From contig NZ_SLYD01000004.1 of the NCBI RefSeq assembly GCF_004340945.1, forward strand, positions 186,001-250,000: DNA of 64,000 nucleotides, read 5' to 3'. Shown here piece after piece: positions 1 through 9,719 of this stretch. A program made the position numbers and the translations under genes. How positions within the stretch are numbered: the first letter of the stretch is position 1; each line of letters starts with the position of its first letter. The notes beneath the pieces are model-generated. The model was not told the DNA's origin and ran no database searches. It was given only the letters and a program-made list of their open reading frames with translations. The stretch comes from Sphingomonas sp. PP-F2F-A104-K0414 (GTDB taxonomy: Bacteria; Pseudomonadota; Alphaproteobacteria; Sphingomonadales; Sphingomonadaceae).

Positions 1-667
1 CCGCCGCCTGGTTCGCGCTGCCCGCATTGACGCGCAGACGGTACAGCGTGCGACCGCCCGTCGCGACCGGCTGGACCGACTTACCCAGCGCACCGATATA
101 GGCGAACCGCTTGGAGAAGGTCGTCCAGGCCGCGTTGGCAACCGCCTCGCTCGGATACGCGCCCAGCTGGACCAGCGAACCACCGGAGGCCGTTCCGGCA
201 CCGTTCGGCTTCGACGGCGCCAGGGGGGTTGCGGCGACCAGGCGACCGCCCGATGCGGGCACCTGCGCGACGGCGTTGCGACCGGCCACGTCGGACGTCT
301 TGGTCGCGACTGCCCGCTTGCCGTCGACAGGCGCTTCCGGCACGCCGCGCAGGTCGATCGCGCCGTTGCCCGATTTGCCCGCGCTGGTCGCGATCGCCGA
401 GTCGCCCTCGCCCTTGACCTTCAGGCCGCCGGCGTCGTCAGGCTTGACCTTGTAGTCGCCCTCCTGCGCGGCGATCATCTGGCCATCGCCCGTGGGTGCG
501 CGCTGCTGCAGCTTGTAGATACCGAAGATGATCGCGGCGAGCACCGCCAGTCCGAGCACGACCAGCGCGATGACGCGGCCGATGCCGACCGTATCCTGCT
601 CGTCCGGCTCGACGGTTTCGAGCCAGGGGAGCCGGTCTTCCTCACGCAGATCCATGTCTTCGGCCAT
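1..667 (-). CDS. SPOR-domain envelope protein, 3' end outside the window
   Basis: The reading frame starts at an ATG at 665-667 and overlaps the argS TGA by one base, so it is probably translated with argS. The product has an acidic cytoplasmic N-terminus (MAEDMDLREEDRLPW), one membrane segment near residues 35-55 (IALVVLGLAVLAAIIFGIY), a long Ala/Pro/Gly-rich periplasmic linker, and then a fold matching the start of a SPOR domain (VQLGAYPSEAVANAAW, followed by RTLYRLRV). SPOR domains bind denuded septal peptidoglycan, so a role at the divisome or cell wall is likely. argS followed by a SPOR gene is common in sphingomonads. The C-terminus lies off the left edge. Confidence 0.85.
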   Translation of the reverse strand, partial: MAEDMDLREEDRLPWLETVEPDEQDTVGIGRVIALVVLGLAVLAAIIFGIYKLQQRAPTGDGQMIAAQEGDYKVKPDDAGGLKVKGEGDSAIATSAGKSGNGAIDLRGVPEAPVDGKRAVATKTSDVAGRNAVAQVPASGGRLVAATPLAPSKPNGAGTASGGSLVQLGAYPSEAVANAAWTTFSKRFAYIGALGKSVQPVATGGRTLYRLRVNAGSANQAA

Positions 668-2391
668 CACTTCATCTCCGAAACCGCTTCGACACCCATG
701 ATGGCGAGGCCGTTATGAATAATCTGCCCTATAGCGGACGCCAAGAAAAGCCGTGCCGCAGTCGCCTGCGGATCCTCGATCACTAGGAAACGGCGATCGG
801 GACGGTCGTTGCCGACGTTCCACAGCGCATGAAACGCGGCGGCCAAGTCATAGAGATAAAACGCGATTCTATGCGGTTCGCGCGCCGTCGAGGCGATCTC
901 GACCAGCCGCGGGAACTGCGCCGCGAGCTGCACGAGTGCCAATTCGTCCGTATCAAGCCGGGACAAATCGGCAGAAATAGGCGTAATTCCCGCCTCTTCC
1001 GCGCGCCGATGCAGCGATGCGATCCGCGCATGGGCGTATTGGACGTAGAAAACCGGGTTGTCCTTCGACGCCTCGACGACCTTGGCGAAGTCGAAATCCA
1101 TCTGCGCATCCGACCGCCGCGTCAGCATCGTGAAGCGCACGACGTCCTTGCCGACCTCGCGCACGACGTCCGCCAGCGTGACGAAATTGCCCGAGCGCTT
1201 CGACATCTTGACCGGCTCGCCATTGCGCAACAGCCGGACCATCTGGACCAGCTTCACGTCGAACCGCGTCTTGCCGCCGGTCAGCGCCGCGACCGCCGCG
1301 ACGATCCGCTTGACGGTGCCACCATGATCCGCGCCCCAGATGTCGATCAGCTGATCGGCGCTCTGGCTCTTCTGGAAATGATAGGCGAGATCGGCACCGA
1401 AATAGGTCCACGACCCGTTCGACTTCTTGATCGGGCGATCCTGGTCGTCGCCGAACTGCGACGAGCGGAACAGCGGCAGCTCGACCGGCTCCCAATCGTC
1501 CGGCGTCTCGCCCTTCGGCGCTTCGAGCACGCCGTCATAGACGAGATCGCGCGACCGCAGTTCCGCCTCGGCCGCCTCAGGCTTCTTTGCAGCCTGCAGT
1601 TCGGCCTCGGACGCGAACACCTCATGCTCGATCCCAAGCAGCGCCAGATCGGCACGGATCATCACCATCATCGCGGCAACCGCCTGCGTGCGAAAGACGA
1701 CCAGCCATTCGCTCTCGGGCGCGCCGACGTAGCGGTCGCCGAACTCCTTCGCGAGCGACTGCCCGACGGGGACGAGATAGTCGCCGGGGTACAGGCCCTC
1801 GGGGATCTCGACGGTCTCGCCGAGCGCCTCGCGGTACCGCAGGTGGACCGAACGCGCGAGCACGTCGACCTGACCGCCGGCATCGTTGACGTAATATTCG
1901 CGGATCACCTTGTGGCCAGCGAACTCAAGCAGGCTGGCGAGTGCGTCGCCCACGACTGCACCGCGGCAATGGCCCATGTGCATCGGGCCAGTCGGGTTTG
2001 CCGAGACATACTCGATGTTTACGGTGATCCCGTCGCCCTGCTTCGAGCGGCCGTAATCCGCGCCGGCCTCGGGAATTGCAGCCAGTTCGGCGCGCCAGGC
2101 GTCGTCGGTCAGCTTCAGGTTGATGAAGCCGGGTCCTGCTACGCTCGCCGAGGCGACGTCCTCGAGCTTCGACAGTTCGACGACCAGCGCATCGGCCAGC
2201 ACGCGCGGATTGGTCTTGGCGGGCTTGGCGAGCACCATCGCGGCGTTGGTCGCGAGATCGCCGTGGCTGGTGTCGCGCGGCGGCTCGACCGTGACGTTCT
2301 TGCGATCGAGACCGGCCGGCAGCGTCCCCGCCGCGGTCAGCGTGTCGAGCGCCGCATCGATATGCGCGGCGAAACGGGTGTAGAGCGTCAT
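667..2391 (-). CDS. argS: Arginyl-tRNA synthetase
   Basis: This is a class I aminoacyl-tRNA synthetase charging tRNA-Arg in the cytoplasm. At 574 aa it has the usual ArgRS length. An ArgRS-type N-terminal additional domain (about residues 1-100) precedes the catalytic core. The HIGH-type motif reads HMGH at residues 138-141 within ANPTGPMHMGHCRG, and KMSKR is at 395-399. The C-terminal part has the helical anticodon-binding pattern that includes YVQYAHARI. The start is the only good ATG before the intergenic repeat. The stop overlaps the downstream SPOR gene by one base, which suggests a two-gene unit. Confidence 0.97.
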   Translation of the reverse strand: MTLYTRFAAHIDAALDTLTAAGTLPAGLDRKNVTVEPPRDTSHGDLATNAAMVLAKPAKTNPRVLADALVVELSKLEDVASASVAGPGFINLKLTDDAWRAELAAIPEAGADYGRSKQGDGITVNIEYVSANPTGPMHMGHCRGAVVGDALASLLEFAGHKVIREYYVNDAGGQVDVLARSVHLRYREALGETVEIPEGLYPGDYLVPVGQSLAKEFGDRYVGAPESEWLVVFRTQAVAAMMVMIRADLALLGIEHEVFASEAELQAAKKPEAAEAELRSRDLVYDGVLEAPKGETPDDWEPVELPLFRSSQFGDDQDRPIKKSNGSWTYFGADLAYHFQKSQSADQLIDIWGADHGGTVKRIVAAVAALTGGKTRFDVKLVQMVRLLRNGEPVKMSKRSGNFVTLADVVREVGKDVVRFTMLTRRSDAQMDFDFAKVVEASKDNPVFYVQYAHARIASLHRRAEEAGITPISADLSRLDTDELALVQLAAQFPRLVEIASTAREPHRIAFYLYDLAAAFHALWNVGNDRPDRRFLVIEDPQATAARLFLASAIGQIIHNGLAIMGVEAVSEMK

Positions 2392-2520
2392 GGCAGTCCC
2401 GGTACGTCAAGGAAGCGCGCGCTCTAGACCATCGCGGCGCGGCGCTCAATTTTAATCCCGTCGGAGGGGCCGCCGTCAGCGCCCCCCGGCCCGATCCACC
2501 CCATTGGAAAGCCAGCCCCG

Positions 2521-2597
2521 TTCCCCCGCGGACGCGGGGGCCCAGCTGTGCCACATGCACCGCCCGAGATCCTGGGCCCCCGCGTTCGCGAGGGAAC
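2521..2597. repeat. GC-rich intergenic palindromic element
   Basis: Two arms of about 25 bases (TTCCCCCGCGGACGCGGGGG then CCCAG; CTGGGCCCCCGCG then TTCGCGAGGGAA) form an imperfect inverted repeat around a loop of about 25 bases. It occupies the gap between the DUF1501 stop and argS. It belongs to the same general class as the elements at 9.5, 29, 34 and 58 kb but has its own arm sequence. Confidence 0.8.
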
Positions 2598-2640
2598 AGA
2601 AGTGTATTGAGACGAGAACCTTGGGAAACGGAGGCGAACC

Positions 2641-3795
2641 TCAAACCCGAACCAGCCCCTCGATCGCCACCGTCTTCGCGCTAGCAGGAAACAGCGCAGC
2701 CATCGCCCGTTCCGGCTCGACGCCAAAATGCGACGAGACCGCACCGCCGATAAACGCATCAAGCTGCATCGTCGGCTTCAGATCGCGTGCCTCGTACAGC
2801 GCAGCAGGGGCGAGGCCGGGCCAGTCGGACACCACCCTGCCCCCCTTCAAGGCACCGCCAAACAGCATCGCAGACGTGCCCGTGCCATGATCCGTCCCCC
2901 CGGTGCCATTGACCGCGACGGTCCGTCCGAACTCGGTCGCGACCAGCACCATCGTGTCTGCCCATAATGGCCCGAGCCCCGCCTGAAGCGACGCGACCAT
3001 CGCGTCGAGGCCCTTCAACTGCGCGGTCAGTCGGCTGCGCTGGCCAGTGTGCGTATCCCAGCCGCCGGTCTCGATCATCGCGATCCGCGCGCCAGTGTCG
3101 GGCTTGAGCAACCGCGCGGCGAGCGCGCCGGTCGCAGCCGCATTGCGCCCGCCGTCCTGCGCGAGATCGCTGGTGAGTTGCCGCGTCGCCATCGCCTCGC
3201 TCCACAGGCCGTGCAGTTGCTGGTCGCCGTCGTACAGCATCGCCACGCGTTGCAGCAGGTCGTCGGACGCGTCCGGCAGGCTCGACGGCGCATAAGACGC
3301 CACCTCGCGCCGCCCCCGCAGCGCCATCGGCACGGTCGCCGCCACCGCGATCGCGCGCGCCTCCTCCGCAGGCAGTACGCCGAGCAGCCGGTTCAGCCAG
3401 CCGTCGCGGACCTGGTACGCGCTCGCGCCCCCCGTCTCGAGTACGTTCTGCCCATCGAAATGCGATCGGTCGCGGTAGGGCGACGCGATCGCGTGCGCGA
3501 ACAGCGCTTGGCCTTGCTTGTAGAGGCCGGCACTCGCGGTCATCGCGGGGTGGAGCGTGAACATGCCGTCGAGCTTGGCGCCCGTCGCGAAGTCCGCCGC
3601 AAGATCGCCGCGTACGCCGGCAAAGGCCGGATCGCCGACCGCCCCGATCGTCCCGAGACCATCGGCCGCGCCGCGCTGGATGATGAACACGAAGCGCTTG
3701 TCGGTAGCGGCGCGCGCAAACGCGATGCGCGGCGCGAACGCGGACGCCAGCACGCCGAGCGTACCGGTCGAGAGGAAGGAACGTCGGTCGAGCAT
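2641..3795 (-). CDS. DUF1501 domain-containing exported protein
   Basis: The 384-aa product opens with a Tat-like export signal (MLDRRSFLSTGTLGVLASAFA). The body is DUF1501-like, a family related to alkaline phosphatase and sulfatase folds: a GAADGLGTI segment near the N-terminus, ETGGWDTH (metal-site-like) and VATEFGRT with GGTDHGTG toward the C-terminus. It lies three bases downstream of the DUF1800 gene. DUF1800 and DUF1501 genes are almost always adjacent in Gram-negative genomes, so the two proteins probably act together in the periplasm or at the surface. The actual substrate is unknown. Confidence 0.9.
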   Translation of the reverse strand: MLDRRSFLSTGTLGVLASAFAPRIAFARAATDKRFVFIIQRGAADGLGTIGAVGDPAFAGVRGDLAADFATGAKLDGMFTLHPAMTASAGLYKQGQALFAHAIASPYRDRSHFDGQNVLETGGASAYQVRDGWLNRLLGVLPAEEARAIAVAATVPMALRGRREVASYAPSSLPDASDDLLQRVAMLYDGDQQLHGLWSEAMATRQLTSDLAQDGGRNAAATGALAARLLKPDTGARIAMIETGGWDTHTGQRSRLTAQLKGLDAMVASLQAGLGPLWADTMVLVATEFGRTVAVNGTGGTDHGTGTSAMLFGGALKGGRVVSDWPGLAPAALYEARDLKPTMQLDAFIGGAVSSHFGVEPERAMAALFPASAKTVAIEGLVRV

Positions 3796-3797
3796 GA

Positions 3798-5339
3798 CTA
3801 TCTCCGCAGCGATTCTGGAGCGACGAGCAACAGCGCGAGCGCCAGTGCCGGGCTTTCCGCGCGCGACAGACCCTGCGCGGTAGTGGGGCTGAGCGAGGCG
3901 GGGAACAGAATCGGCGCCAACGCCCGCGCATCGACCGGTCCGGCGCGCGCCGCGAACCGCTCCGCCGCCTCGACACGCCGCATGATCGCATCGGGCCCGG
4001 CCCAGGCTGCGGCGATATCGTCATACCCGATCGGCTGCCCCGGCTGCCAGATCGGCTGGCCAAGCTGGTTCATCATCCCCACCGTCACGCCGGGCTGGAC
4101 CGTCGACGTACCGAGCGCACGCTGGGTCGAGACATACCATTCCCAGGGCGACTTGAACTTCACCGGCCGGGTCACCCAAGCCTCGGGCGACGCAACCAGC
4201 GCGCGGTACACCGTCGGCAGGTCACCGCCCGACTTCAGGAACGCCGTCTTCAACCGCGCGACCATCGCCGGCGGTGGCGTATCGCCGGCAAAATGCCGCG
4301 CGAGCTTGGTCGCGATGTGCGTCGCGGTGGCCGGGTGGACGGCCAGGTCGGAGAGCACCGCCTGCGCCTGCGCCTCCCCCGCCGCGGGATAAAGCTTGCC
4401 CATCACGGTGCGATCGCCGGGCTGATGAACGTCGTCGAGGAACAGGAACGCGCCCGCGCGCGAATCGTCCTGCATGCGCGCGCCGGGACCACGACCGATC
4501 CCCGCGACCGTCCAGCCGGTCATCGCCCGCGCGAACTCGGTGACGTCGGCCTGGCTGTAGCCGCTGCGGACGCCGAGCGTGTGCAACTCCATGATCTCGC
4601 GCGCGAGGTTCTCGTTCAGCCCGGTGCGACGCCTGGTCTTCCGGACCGCGAATGGACTGTCCGGGCCGATCGACACCGCCTGGTCGAGATACAGCAGCAT
4701 CGCCGGATGCCGCTCGACCGCGTTCAGCATGTCGGCGAACGTGCCGAGCACATGCGGGCGGATCGCCTCGAACTCCATCGGCCCGCCGAGCGCCATCACC
4801 TCGAACTTCTCGGTCGAGACCGCGAAATGATTCGCCCAGAAATGCACGAGACGCTCGACGAACGGTGCCTCGCCGGTCAGCGCGGCCATCGTCCGCGCCG
4901 CGACCGCCGTGCCGTAATCGTTGCGACTCTGCTTGCCGATGAGCTGGCGCGCATCCTGCCGTGCGGCCGTCCCCGGATCGATCGCACCCGGCATAACGGT
5001 GGATTGCGCCATCTCTGAAGGCGCAACGGCTGGGGACAGGGGGGCAGGACTCACCGTGCCCGACATCGTGGCAGCCGAGACTGCGGACTTTTCGTCCGTG
5101 CCGAGAACGGCCTTCGGCATGCGCGGCCCGAACTGCGCGCGGATCGCCTTCTCCTGCGCATAATAGGCGGCGAGCCCTACCGAAATTCCGGCGGTCGAGG
5201 GCGCGCTCGCCACCACCGCCGGCCGTGGCTCGAACCGGTCGCACTGTGCCATCACCCACGTCGCCGGATCGCCGGCAACGACATCCCCCGGTCTTGCGCC
5301 AAGGCCGAACCGATTGAGCGCGATACTGGAAGCAGACAC
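3798..5339 (-). CDS. DUF1800 domain-containing protein
   Basis: The product is about 513 aa. I chose the GTG at 5337-5339 because an AAGGAG ribosome-binding site lies seven bases upstream and the protein then begins VSASSIALNRFGLGARPGD, the conserved DUF1800 N-terminus. The longer open frame upstream looks untranslated. Family hallmarks are ERLVHFWANHFAVS, NENLAREIMELHTLGV and the TGWTV segment. The middle contains an Ala/Ser/Thr/Pro-rich insertion (about residues 70-130). Function is not established for the family; partnership with DUF1501 is the main clue. It is divergent from the small secreted-protein gene at 5555. Confidence 0.9.
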   Translation of the reverse strand: MSASSIALNRFGLGARPGDVVAGDPATWVMAQCDRFEPRPAVVASAPSTAGISVGLAAYYAQEKAIRAQFGPRMPKAVLGTDEKSAVSAATMSGTVSPAPLSPAVAPSEMAQSTVMPGAIDPGTAARQDARQLIGKQSRNDYGTAVAARTMAALTGEAPFVERLVHFWANHFAVSTEKFEVMALGGPMEFEAIRPHVLGTFADMLNAVERHPAMLLYLDQAVSIGPDSPFAVRKTRRRTGLNENLAREIMELHTLGVRSGYSQADVTEFARAMTGWTVAGIGRGPGARMQDDSRAGAFLFLDDVHQPGDRTVMGKLYPAAGEAQAQAVLSDLAVHPATATHIATKLARHFAGDTPPPAMVARLKTAFLKSGGDLPTVYRALVASPEAWVTRPVKFKSPWEWYVSTQRALGTSTVQPGVTVGMMNQLGQPIWQPGQPIGYDDIAAAWAGPDAIMRRVEAAERFAARAGPVDARALAPILFPASLSPTTAQGLSRAESPALALALLLVAPESLRR

Positions 5340-5459
5340 AACACTCTCCTTCGACCTCGGAGGTACGCGCCAAATGTCGTGGAAGTATGTCGCCTCCGCG
5401 GCTCGTCGCATCGGCGGCGCTGTCCGTCGTTGCGCGCCGTGCAATCGCGATGGATAGGT

Positions 5460-5471
5460 TTGCAATTGCAA
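5460..5471. promoter_or_regulatory. Perfect 12-bp palindrome in a divergent promoter region
   Basis: TTGCAATTGCAA is a perfect palindrome between the divergent DUF1800 gene (start 5339) and the secreted-protein gene (start 5555). Related half-sites (CTGCAATA, GTGCAATC) are nearby. Position and symmetry fit an operator for a dimeric regulator. The regulator is unknown, and chance cannot be excluded. Confidence 0.35.
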
Positions 5472-5554
5472 CCCATGCTGCACTGCAATATTTCACTGAC
5501 TCGAGAGTTGGGTGAAGACCTGATCCGGCTCGACGCACTTCGGGAGATACGATC

Positions 5555-5848
5555 ATGCGCACGACCATCAAGATCATCGCAGCAGCAGCGGCCGCCCTCA
5601 CCTCGACGATCGGCATGGCCGCCGAAGCAAAGCAGAGCTTCGTCCATGAGGGCAGCACGTACGTCTATACCTCGACGCAGGACGGTGGCCGCCAGGTCAT
5701 CGACGGCCATCGCTATCCGTCGGGCCAGAAGTTCCACCTGATCGTCCGCGGCGACCGCGTATCGGGTGTGTCGGGCGGCGTCCCGGTCGCGTTCAAGACC
5801 GCCGAAGCCAATGGCGCTGCCGGCGGGATCGCCTCGGTCACGCGCTGA
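5555..5848 (+). CDS. Small secreted protein of unknown function
   Basis: The 97-aa product has a clear Sec-type signal peptide (MRTTIKIIAAAAAALTSTIG, with likely cleavage near AEA). The mature part of about 73 residues is polar and contains EGSTYVYTSTQDGGRQVI, which looks like a small beta-rich domain. No cysteines or catalytic motif are apparent and I do not recognise a family. A GGGAGA ribosome-binding site precedes the ATG. The gene is monocistronic and ends in a good intrinsic terminator at 5873. Confidence 0.8.
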   Translation: MRTTIKIIAAAAAALTSTIGMAAEAKQSFVHEGSTYVYTSTQDGGRQVIDGHRYPSGQKFHLIVRGDRVSGVSGGVPVAFKTAEANGAAGGIASVTR

Positions 5849-5872
5849 GCCGACTGGGTTTTAGTGATTGCA

Positions 5873-5906
5873 GCGGCGGTCGGACTTCGGTCTGGCCGCC
5901 GTTTTT
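5873..5906 (+). terminator. Rho-independent terminator
   Basis: A 12-bp GC-rich stem (CGGCGGTCGGAC / GTCTGGCCGCCG, two G-U wobbles) with a TTCG tetraloop is followed by TTTTT. It sits 25 bases after the stop of the small secreted-protein gene. Confidence 0.9.
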
Positions 5907-5936
5907 GAGTTTGGCTTCGACCTACCACAACACGTC

Positions 5937-6018
5937 CGTCATCCTGACGAAAGTCAGGATCCAGAGCCACTGAGGACGTCGTTCGTTACCCCGGGTCCTG
6001 ACTTTCGTCAGGATGACG
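5937..6018. repeat. Palindromic element, CGTCATCCTGACGAAAGTC family
   Basis: Nearly perfect 26-bp arms (starting CGTCATCCTGACGAAAGTC and ending GACTTTCGTCAGGATGACG) enclose about 30 bases. It lies between two convergent genes. A degenerate relative is at 47269-47343. Confidence 0.85.
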
Positions 6019-6042
6019 GAGGGGGAGCCGGCTACGTCTCCC

Positions 6043-7209
6043 TTAAAACCCTTCGGGCAAGTCGATCGGGCCGACCAGTTCGCGGTAGCGCGATACCGCG
6101 TACCGATCGGTCATCCCCGCGATGAAATCCGCGATATGCCGGCTGCGGTCGGGATCGTCGGTCGGCAGCCGCTCGCGCCATTCCTCGGGGATCGTCGCCG
6201 GATCATCGCGGTACACCGCGAACAGCCCCGACACGATGCCATGCGCCGCATCCGCCGCCGCCAGCTGGCGTGGATGATGATAGAGATTGGCGTACATGAA
6301 GCGCTTCAGGTCGCGCTCCGCCTCGCGCATTTCGGGCGAGAAGCCGACCAGGCACTGCCCCGCATCGCGGACGTCGTCGACGCTTGCGACGCCGCTCGCC
6401 GCGATCCGCTGGCGCGTCTCGGCGATCAGGTCGTTGACCATCGTCCCGATCTGCGTGCGGACGAGTTCCCCGACCAGCCGCTTCGGCTCGATGTCGGGAA
6501 AGCGGCGGCGCACATCGTCCCAGCCGCGCGCCACCAGCGGCACGGCCAGCATCTGGTCTAGCGTCAGCAGTCCAGCGCGCAGGCCATCGTCGATATCGTG
6601 ATTGTCGTAGGCGATATCGTCCGCGATCGCCGCGACCTGTGCCTCCAGCGACGAAAAGCTCATGAGCGCGAGACCGAACTCGGCATCCGCGGCGGCGAGC
6701 GCCCAGCCCGGATGCCGCACCGGTCCATTATGCTTGGCCAGCCCTTCGAGCGTTTCCCATGTCAGGTTCAGCCCGTTCCACAACGGATACGGCCGCTCGA
6801 TCGTGACGAGCGTGCGCAGCGTATGGCCGTTGTGATCGAAGCCGCCCTGCCCGGTCAGCGCCGCCTTCAGCGCATCCTCGCCGGCATGGCCGAACGGCGG
6901 GTGGCCGATGTCGTGTGCAAGACAGAGCGCTTCGGTCAGGTCCTCGTTCAGCGCGAGGGTGCGCGCGATCGTCCGGCCAATCTGCGCGACCTCGAGGCTG
7001 TGCGTCAGGCGAACGCGGAAATGATCGCCGTCGGGCGCCATGAACACCTGCGTCTTGTGACGCAGGCGACGGAAGCTGATCGAGTGGATGATCCGGTCGC
7101 GGTCGCGCTGGAAAGCATCGCGGGGCCCACGAACGGACCCGTTCTGTTCCTCGTGAAGCCGTCCTTTGCTGCGCGCCGGGTCCGATGCCCAGGGCGCGCG
7201 GTAACTCAC
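6043..7209 (-). CDS. dgt: Deoxyguanosinetriphosphate triphosphohydrolase-like protein
   Basis: This 388-aa HD-superfamily enzyme hydrolyses dGTP or other dNTPs to the nucleoside and triphosphate. The metal-binding HD pair is His99-Asp100 in [13 protein letters not shown]. Upstream are [14 protein letters not shown] and [11 protein letters not shown], both typical of the bacterial dNTPase family. The start is a GTG at 7209 that overlaps the stop of the TPR-SPOR gene in a GTGA. The reading frame continues upstream of this GTG, but without family resemblance. The overlap implies co-translation with the envelope protein, an odd pairing functionally. Confidence 0.92.
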   Translation of the reverse strand: MSYRAPWASDPARSKGRLHEEQNGSVRGPRDAFQRDRDRIIHSISFRRLRHKTQVFMAPDGDHFRVRLTHSLEVAQIGRTIARTLALNEDLTEALCLAHDIGHPPFGHAGEDALKAALTGQGGFDHNGHTLRTLVTIERPYPLWNGLNLTWETLEGLAKHNGPVRHPGWALAAADAEFGLALMSFSSLEAQVAAIADDIAYDNHDIDDGLRAGLLTLDQMLAVPLVARGWDDVRRRFPDIEPKRLVGELVRTQIGTMVNDLIAETRQRIAASGVASVDDVRDAGQCLVGFSPEMREAERDLKRFMYANLYHHPRQLAAADAAHGIVSGLFAVYRDDPATIPEEWRERLPTDDPDRSRHIADFIAGMTDRYAVSRYRELVGPIDLPEGF

Positions 7210-9368
7210 TTCGCGGGGAGCTTCGTGATGATCTCGCCCGGATCGCTGGTGAAGGTGAACGTCGAGACGCCTTCCTTGGCGAGCTGATTGACGAAGGTGC
7301 GTGCCTCGGCATCGGTCTTGAACGGGCCGGCGAGCACGCGGTTGGTCGCCTTCCACGGCGCGGTCCAGCCGCCGCGAGCGCCGAACACGGTCGGCGCCTT
7401 GGCCTTTGCCTTCTTCCACGCCTTGGGCAGATCGCCCTCGGTTGCGCCGGTCGACACCTGCACCCAAGTCCGCGCCGGATTGGCACGCGCGATCCGCTTC
7501 TCCTCCGCCGCAGCCTTGTCGGCGGCAAGCTTCTCGGCGGCGGCGGCCTTCTTCTCGGCGAGCGCCTTCTTGTCGGCGATCGCCTTTTTCGCGGCGGCCT
7601 TTTTGTCGAGCGCCGCCTTCTTGTCGGCAGCGAGCTTATCCGCGGCCAGCGTCTTCGCGGCTATCGCCTTGGCGGCTGCATCGCGCTCGGTCTTGGCTTT
7701 CGCCTCGGCAAGCACGCGCTCCGCGTCGTCGGTGACCGGAATGGCAGCGGGCGTCACGACGGGCGCGGGATGCATCGGCGGGACGTCGAGTTCGGACGCG
7801 GGGATCGACAGGCCCGCGACGATCCGCGCGAGGATCGAGTCCTCGCTCGCCGCGACCGCGTGGGGCCGCGGCGATGCGGTGGCGGCCGCTGCGGTCGAGG
7901 CTGGCGCGGGCGTGGACGAACTGGAGAACCCAGGCGTTGGCGTTGCGGCGCTGGCACTCTGGATGGGCGCGTACTGCTGCGGCGGAACCTGCAGCGGCGG
8001 CTGCTGTACCGATGTCGGCTGCGTCGAAACCGAGGGCGACGCCGACGCCGCGAGTGCGTTGGCCGCGCGGGTGGGATCGACCCGCGCCTGGGTCACCGGG
8101 ATCGCCGCCATCTGCGTAGCTACGCTCTGGGGAAGCGTTCCCGCCGTCGAGGGCGCGGGTAGAACGCGCGCGACCGAGGTTGCCGGTATCGACGCTGCGC
8201 TCGGCGGGATAGTCGCCGCAACCACGGAATTCGTCTCCGCAGCCGGCGTGGTGCGGGCGCTCTGGACCGCGACGGTCGGTGCGGAATAGCTCGGCTGCGG
8301 TGTAGGCTGGACCGTGCGAGCCGGAAGCGGCTGGACCATCTGCATCGGCGCGGCGGCGAGCTGGACCGGCGCAGCATAAGGGGCGGGAGCGGCAGTGACC
8401 GTACGTGGCGCGGTAGTGGTCGGCACGGGCGTGCGCGTTGCCGCGGCCATCTGGACTCGGTCGGGCTTGGCGCGTCGGTCGCGCTTGTCCTTCTTGCCGG
8501 TGGCCGCGGCAACCGTCGGCTGCGGCGTTACGGCTGCCATCATCACAGGCGCGGTCGGGTCTGCGGCGAGGATGCCGAGAGGCGGCGCCATCCGTGCGTC
8601 CGCGAGACGCGCGGGCGTGGCGTGGACTTCGCCAAAGTGTACTGCGAACGCGCGGTCGCTGGCCGGCAGGGTCGGCAGGCGCTGGAAGAAGGGTTGCAGG
8701 CCTTGCGCGGTCCCGCGCGGCATCATCGTGGTCGCGATCTTCTCGGCGCCAGCGACGTCGCCGTTCATCGCGATAATGAACGCGCGCGAGCGCCACGCAC
8801 CGCGATCGCTCTTGAGCAGTAGCGGGTTGAGCTGCTGGATCGCGAGGTCGGGCTTGCCCGAGATGCCGAGCGACAGGGCGTAGCGCCGGATGGTCTCGTC
8901 ATCGGGCGCATCGCGAAGAGCAACGCGGTAATCGCGCTGCGCTCGATCCTGCTGGCCGATCAGGTCGTAGGCGAGGCCGCGGTCGGCGGCGAAATTGCGC
9001 GGGTCGAGGCCGAGGGCCTCGGCCTGCGCATAATAGCGTAGCGCTTCGCCCGGACGCTCCGACCTTACGAGGATCGAGGCCATTCCCGCTTTTGCCCGAC
9101 CATCGCGCGGGTTCACCTTTTCGGCGCGCGCGAACAGGGCTGCGGCACCGCTGAGATCGCCGAGCCCCATCGACAGGTCGCCGGCCTTGATCAGCGCGTC
9201 GATGTTTCGGGGGTTGCTCGCGAGCTGACGCATCACGTCGCCGAGCTTGTCCGCATCGGTCGTGCCCGGGATCGCCTGGACGACGGCCTGCGCGGATGCG
9301 GCGCAGGGCACGGCCGCGAGGACGAGTGCCAGCGTGGCGGTCAGGAGATGATGGGACGAGCGGGTCAT
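7206..9368 (-). CDS. TPR and SPOR domain envelope protein
   Basis: The product is about 720 aa with a signal peptide ([19 protein letters not shown], Ala-rich cleavage region). Three or more TPR-like units follow (about residues 35-200, e.g. [36 protein letters not shown]). A long low-complexity Ala/Pro/Thr/Val linker leads to an Ala-Lys coiled segment ([18 protein letters not shown]). The C-terminal SPOR domain spans about the last 75 residues ([34 protein letters not shown]). A periplasmic protein attached to septal peptidoglycan is likely. The start is uncertain: ATG at 9368 or at 9377, neither with a strong ribosome-binding site. Confidence 0.85.
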   Translation of the reverse strand: MTRSSHHLLTATLALVLAAVPCAASAQAVVQAIPGTTDADKLGDVMRQLASNPRNIDALIKAGDLSMGLGDLSGAAALFARAEKVNPRDGRAKAGMASILVRSERPGEALRYYAQAEALGLDPRNFAADRGLAYDLIGQQDRAQRDYRVALRDAPDDETIRRYALSLGISGKPDLAIQQLNPLLLKSDRGAWRSRAFIIAMNGDVAGAEKIATTMMPRGTAQGLQPFFQRLPTLPASDRAFAVHFGEVHATPARLADARMAPPLGILAADPTAPVMMAAVTPQPTVAAATGKKDKRDRRAKPDRVQMAAATRTPVPTTTAPRTVTAAPAPYAAPVQLAAAPMQMVQPLPARTVQPTPQPSYSAPTVAVQSARTTPAAETNSVVAATIPPSAASIPATSVARVLPAPSTAGTLPQSVATQMAAIPVTQARVDPTRAANALAASASPSVSTQPTSVQQPPLQVPPQQYAPIQSASAATPTPGFSSSSTPAPASTAAAATASPRPHAVAASEDSILARIVAGLSIPASELDVPPMHPAPVVTPAAIPVTDDAERVLAEAKAKTERDAAAKAIAAKTLAADKLAADKKAALDKKAAAKKAIADKKALAEKKAAAAEKLAADKAAAEEKRIARANPARTWVQVSTGATEGDLPKAWKKAKAKAPTVFGARGGWTAPWKATNRVLAGPFKTDAEARTFVNQLAKEGVSTFTFTSDPGEIITKLPAK

Positions 9369-9548
9369 GAGGATCATCTGTCTAGACGCCAGCGCGACCG
9401 AACCGGCAATGTCTCGCACGCATGCGCGCGGCGAACTGGGCTGGGGCGGCGACGAGTGAAGCGCCGAGGAGTGAGTAACGGGTGAGGGCTACGATCTGCG
9501 GAGACGACATCTGTGATCTTGAAAAGCGTTCGTTCCGAAACGCCGCCT

Positions 9549-9646
9549 CCCCGGCGGAGGCCGGGGTCCAGTTGGGAGACGGAGTTAACGATGGAAAGCG
9601 CTCCGTTACATCAACCTTGCCAACTGGGCCCCGGCCTCCGCCGGGA
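9549..9646. repeat. Palindromic element, CCCCGGCGGAGGCCGGGG family
   Basis: Arms of about 27 bases (CCCCGGCGGAGGCCGGGGTC then CAGTTGG; CCAACTGG then GCCCCGGCCTCCGCCGGG) flank a loop of about 45 bases. The loop holds its own short repeat CGGAG/CTCCG. The region 9369-9719 between the TPR-SPOR gene and ftsZ contains this element and no convincing gene. Relatives are at 34258 and 57944. Confidence 0.85.
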
Positions 9647-9680
9647 AAGTGAAGGTGTTGGAGACCAATCCATCTCGTAC

Positions 9681-9712
9681 CGCCGTTCTCCCGCCAAACC
9701 GAGAGAACGGCG
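9681..9712 (-). terminator. Hairpin downstream of ftsZ, possible terminator
   Basis: CGCCGTTCTC and GAGAACGGCG form a perfect 10-bp stem with a 12-base loop, eight bases past the ftsZ stop. There is no U-run on the minus-strand side, so if it terminates the dcw transcript it would do so weakly or act as a 3'-end barrier. Confidence 0.4.
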
Positions 9713-9719
9713 CCCAGAC

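Noticed and set aside
829..2427. 532-codon open frame on the plus strand
   Set aside because: It is the antisense of argS, as is common in high-GC DNA; it has no family motifs or plausible start signals.
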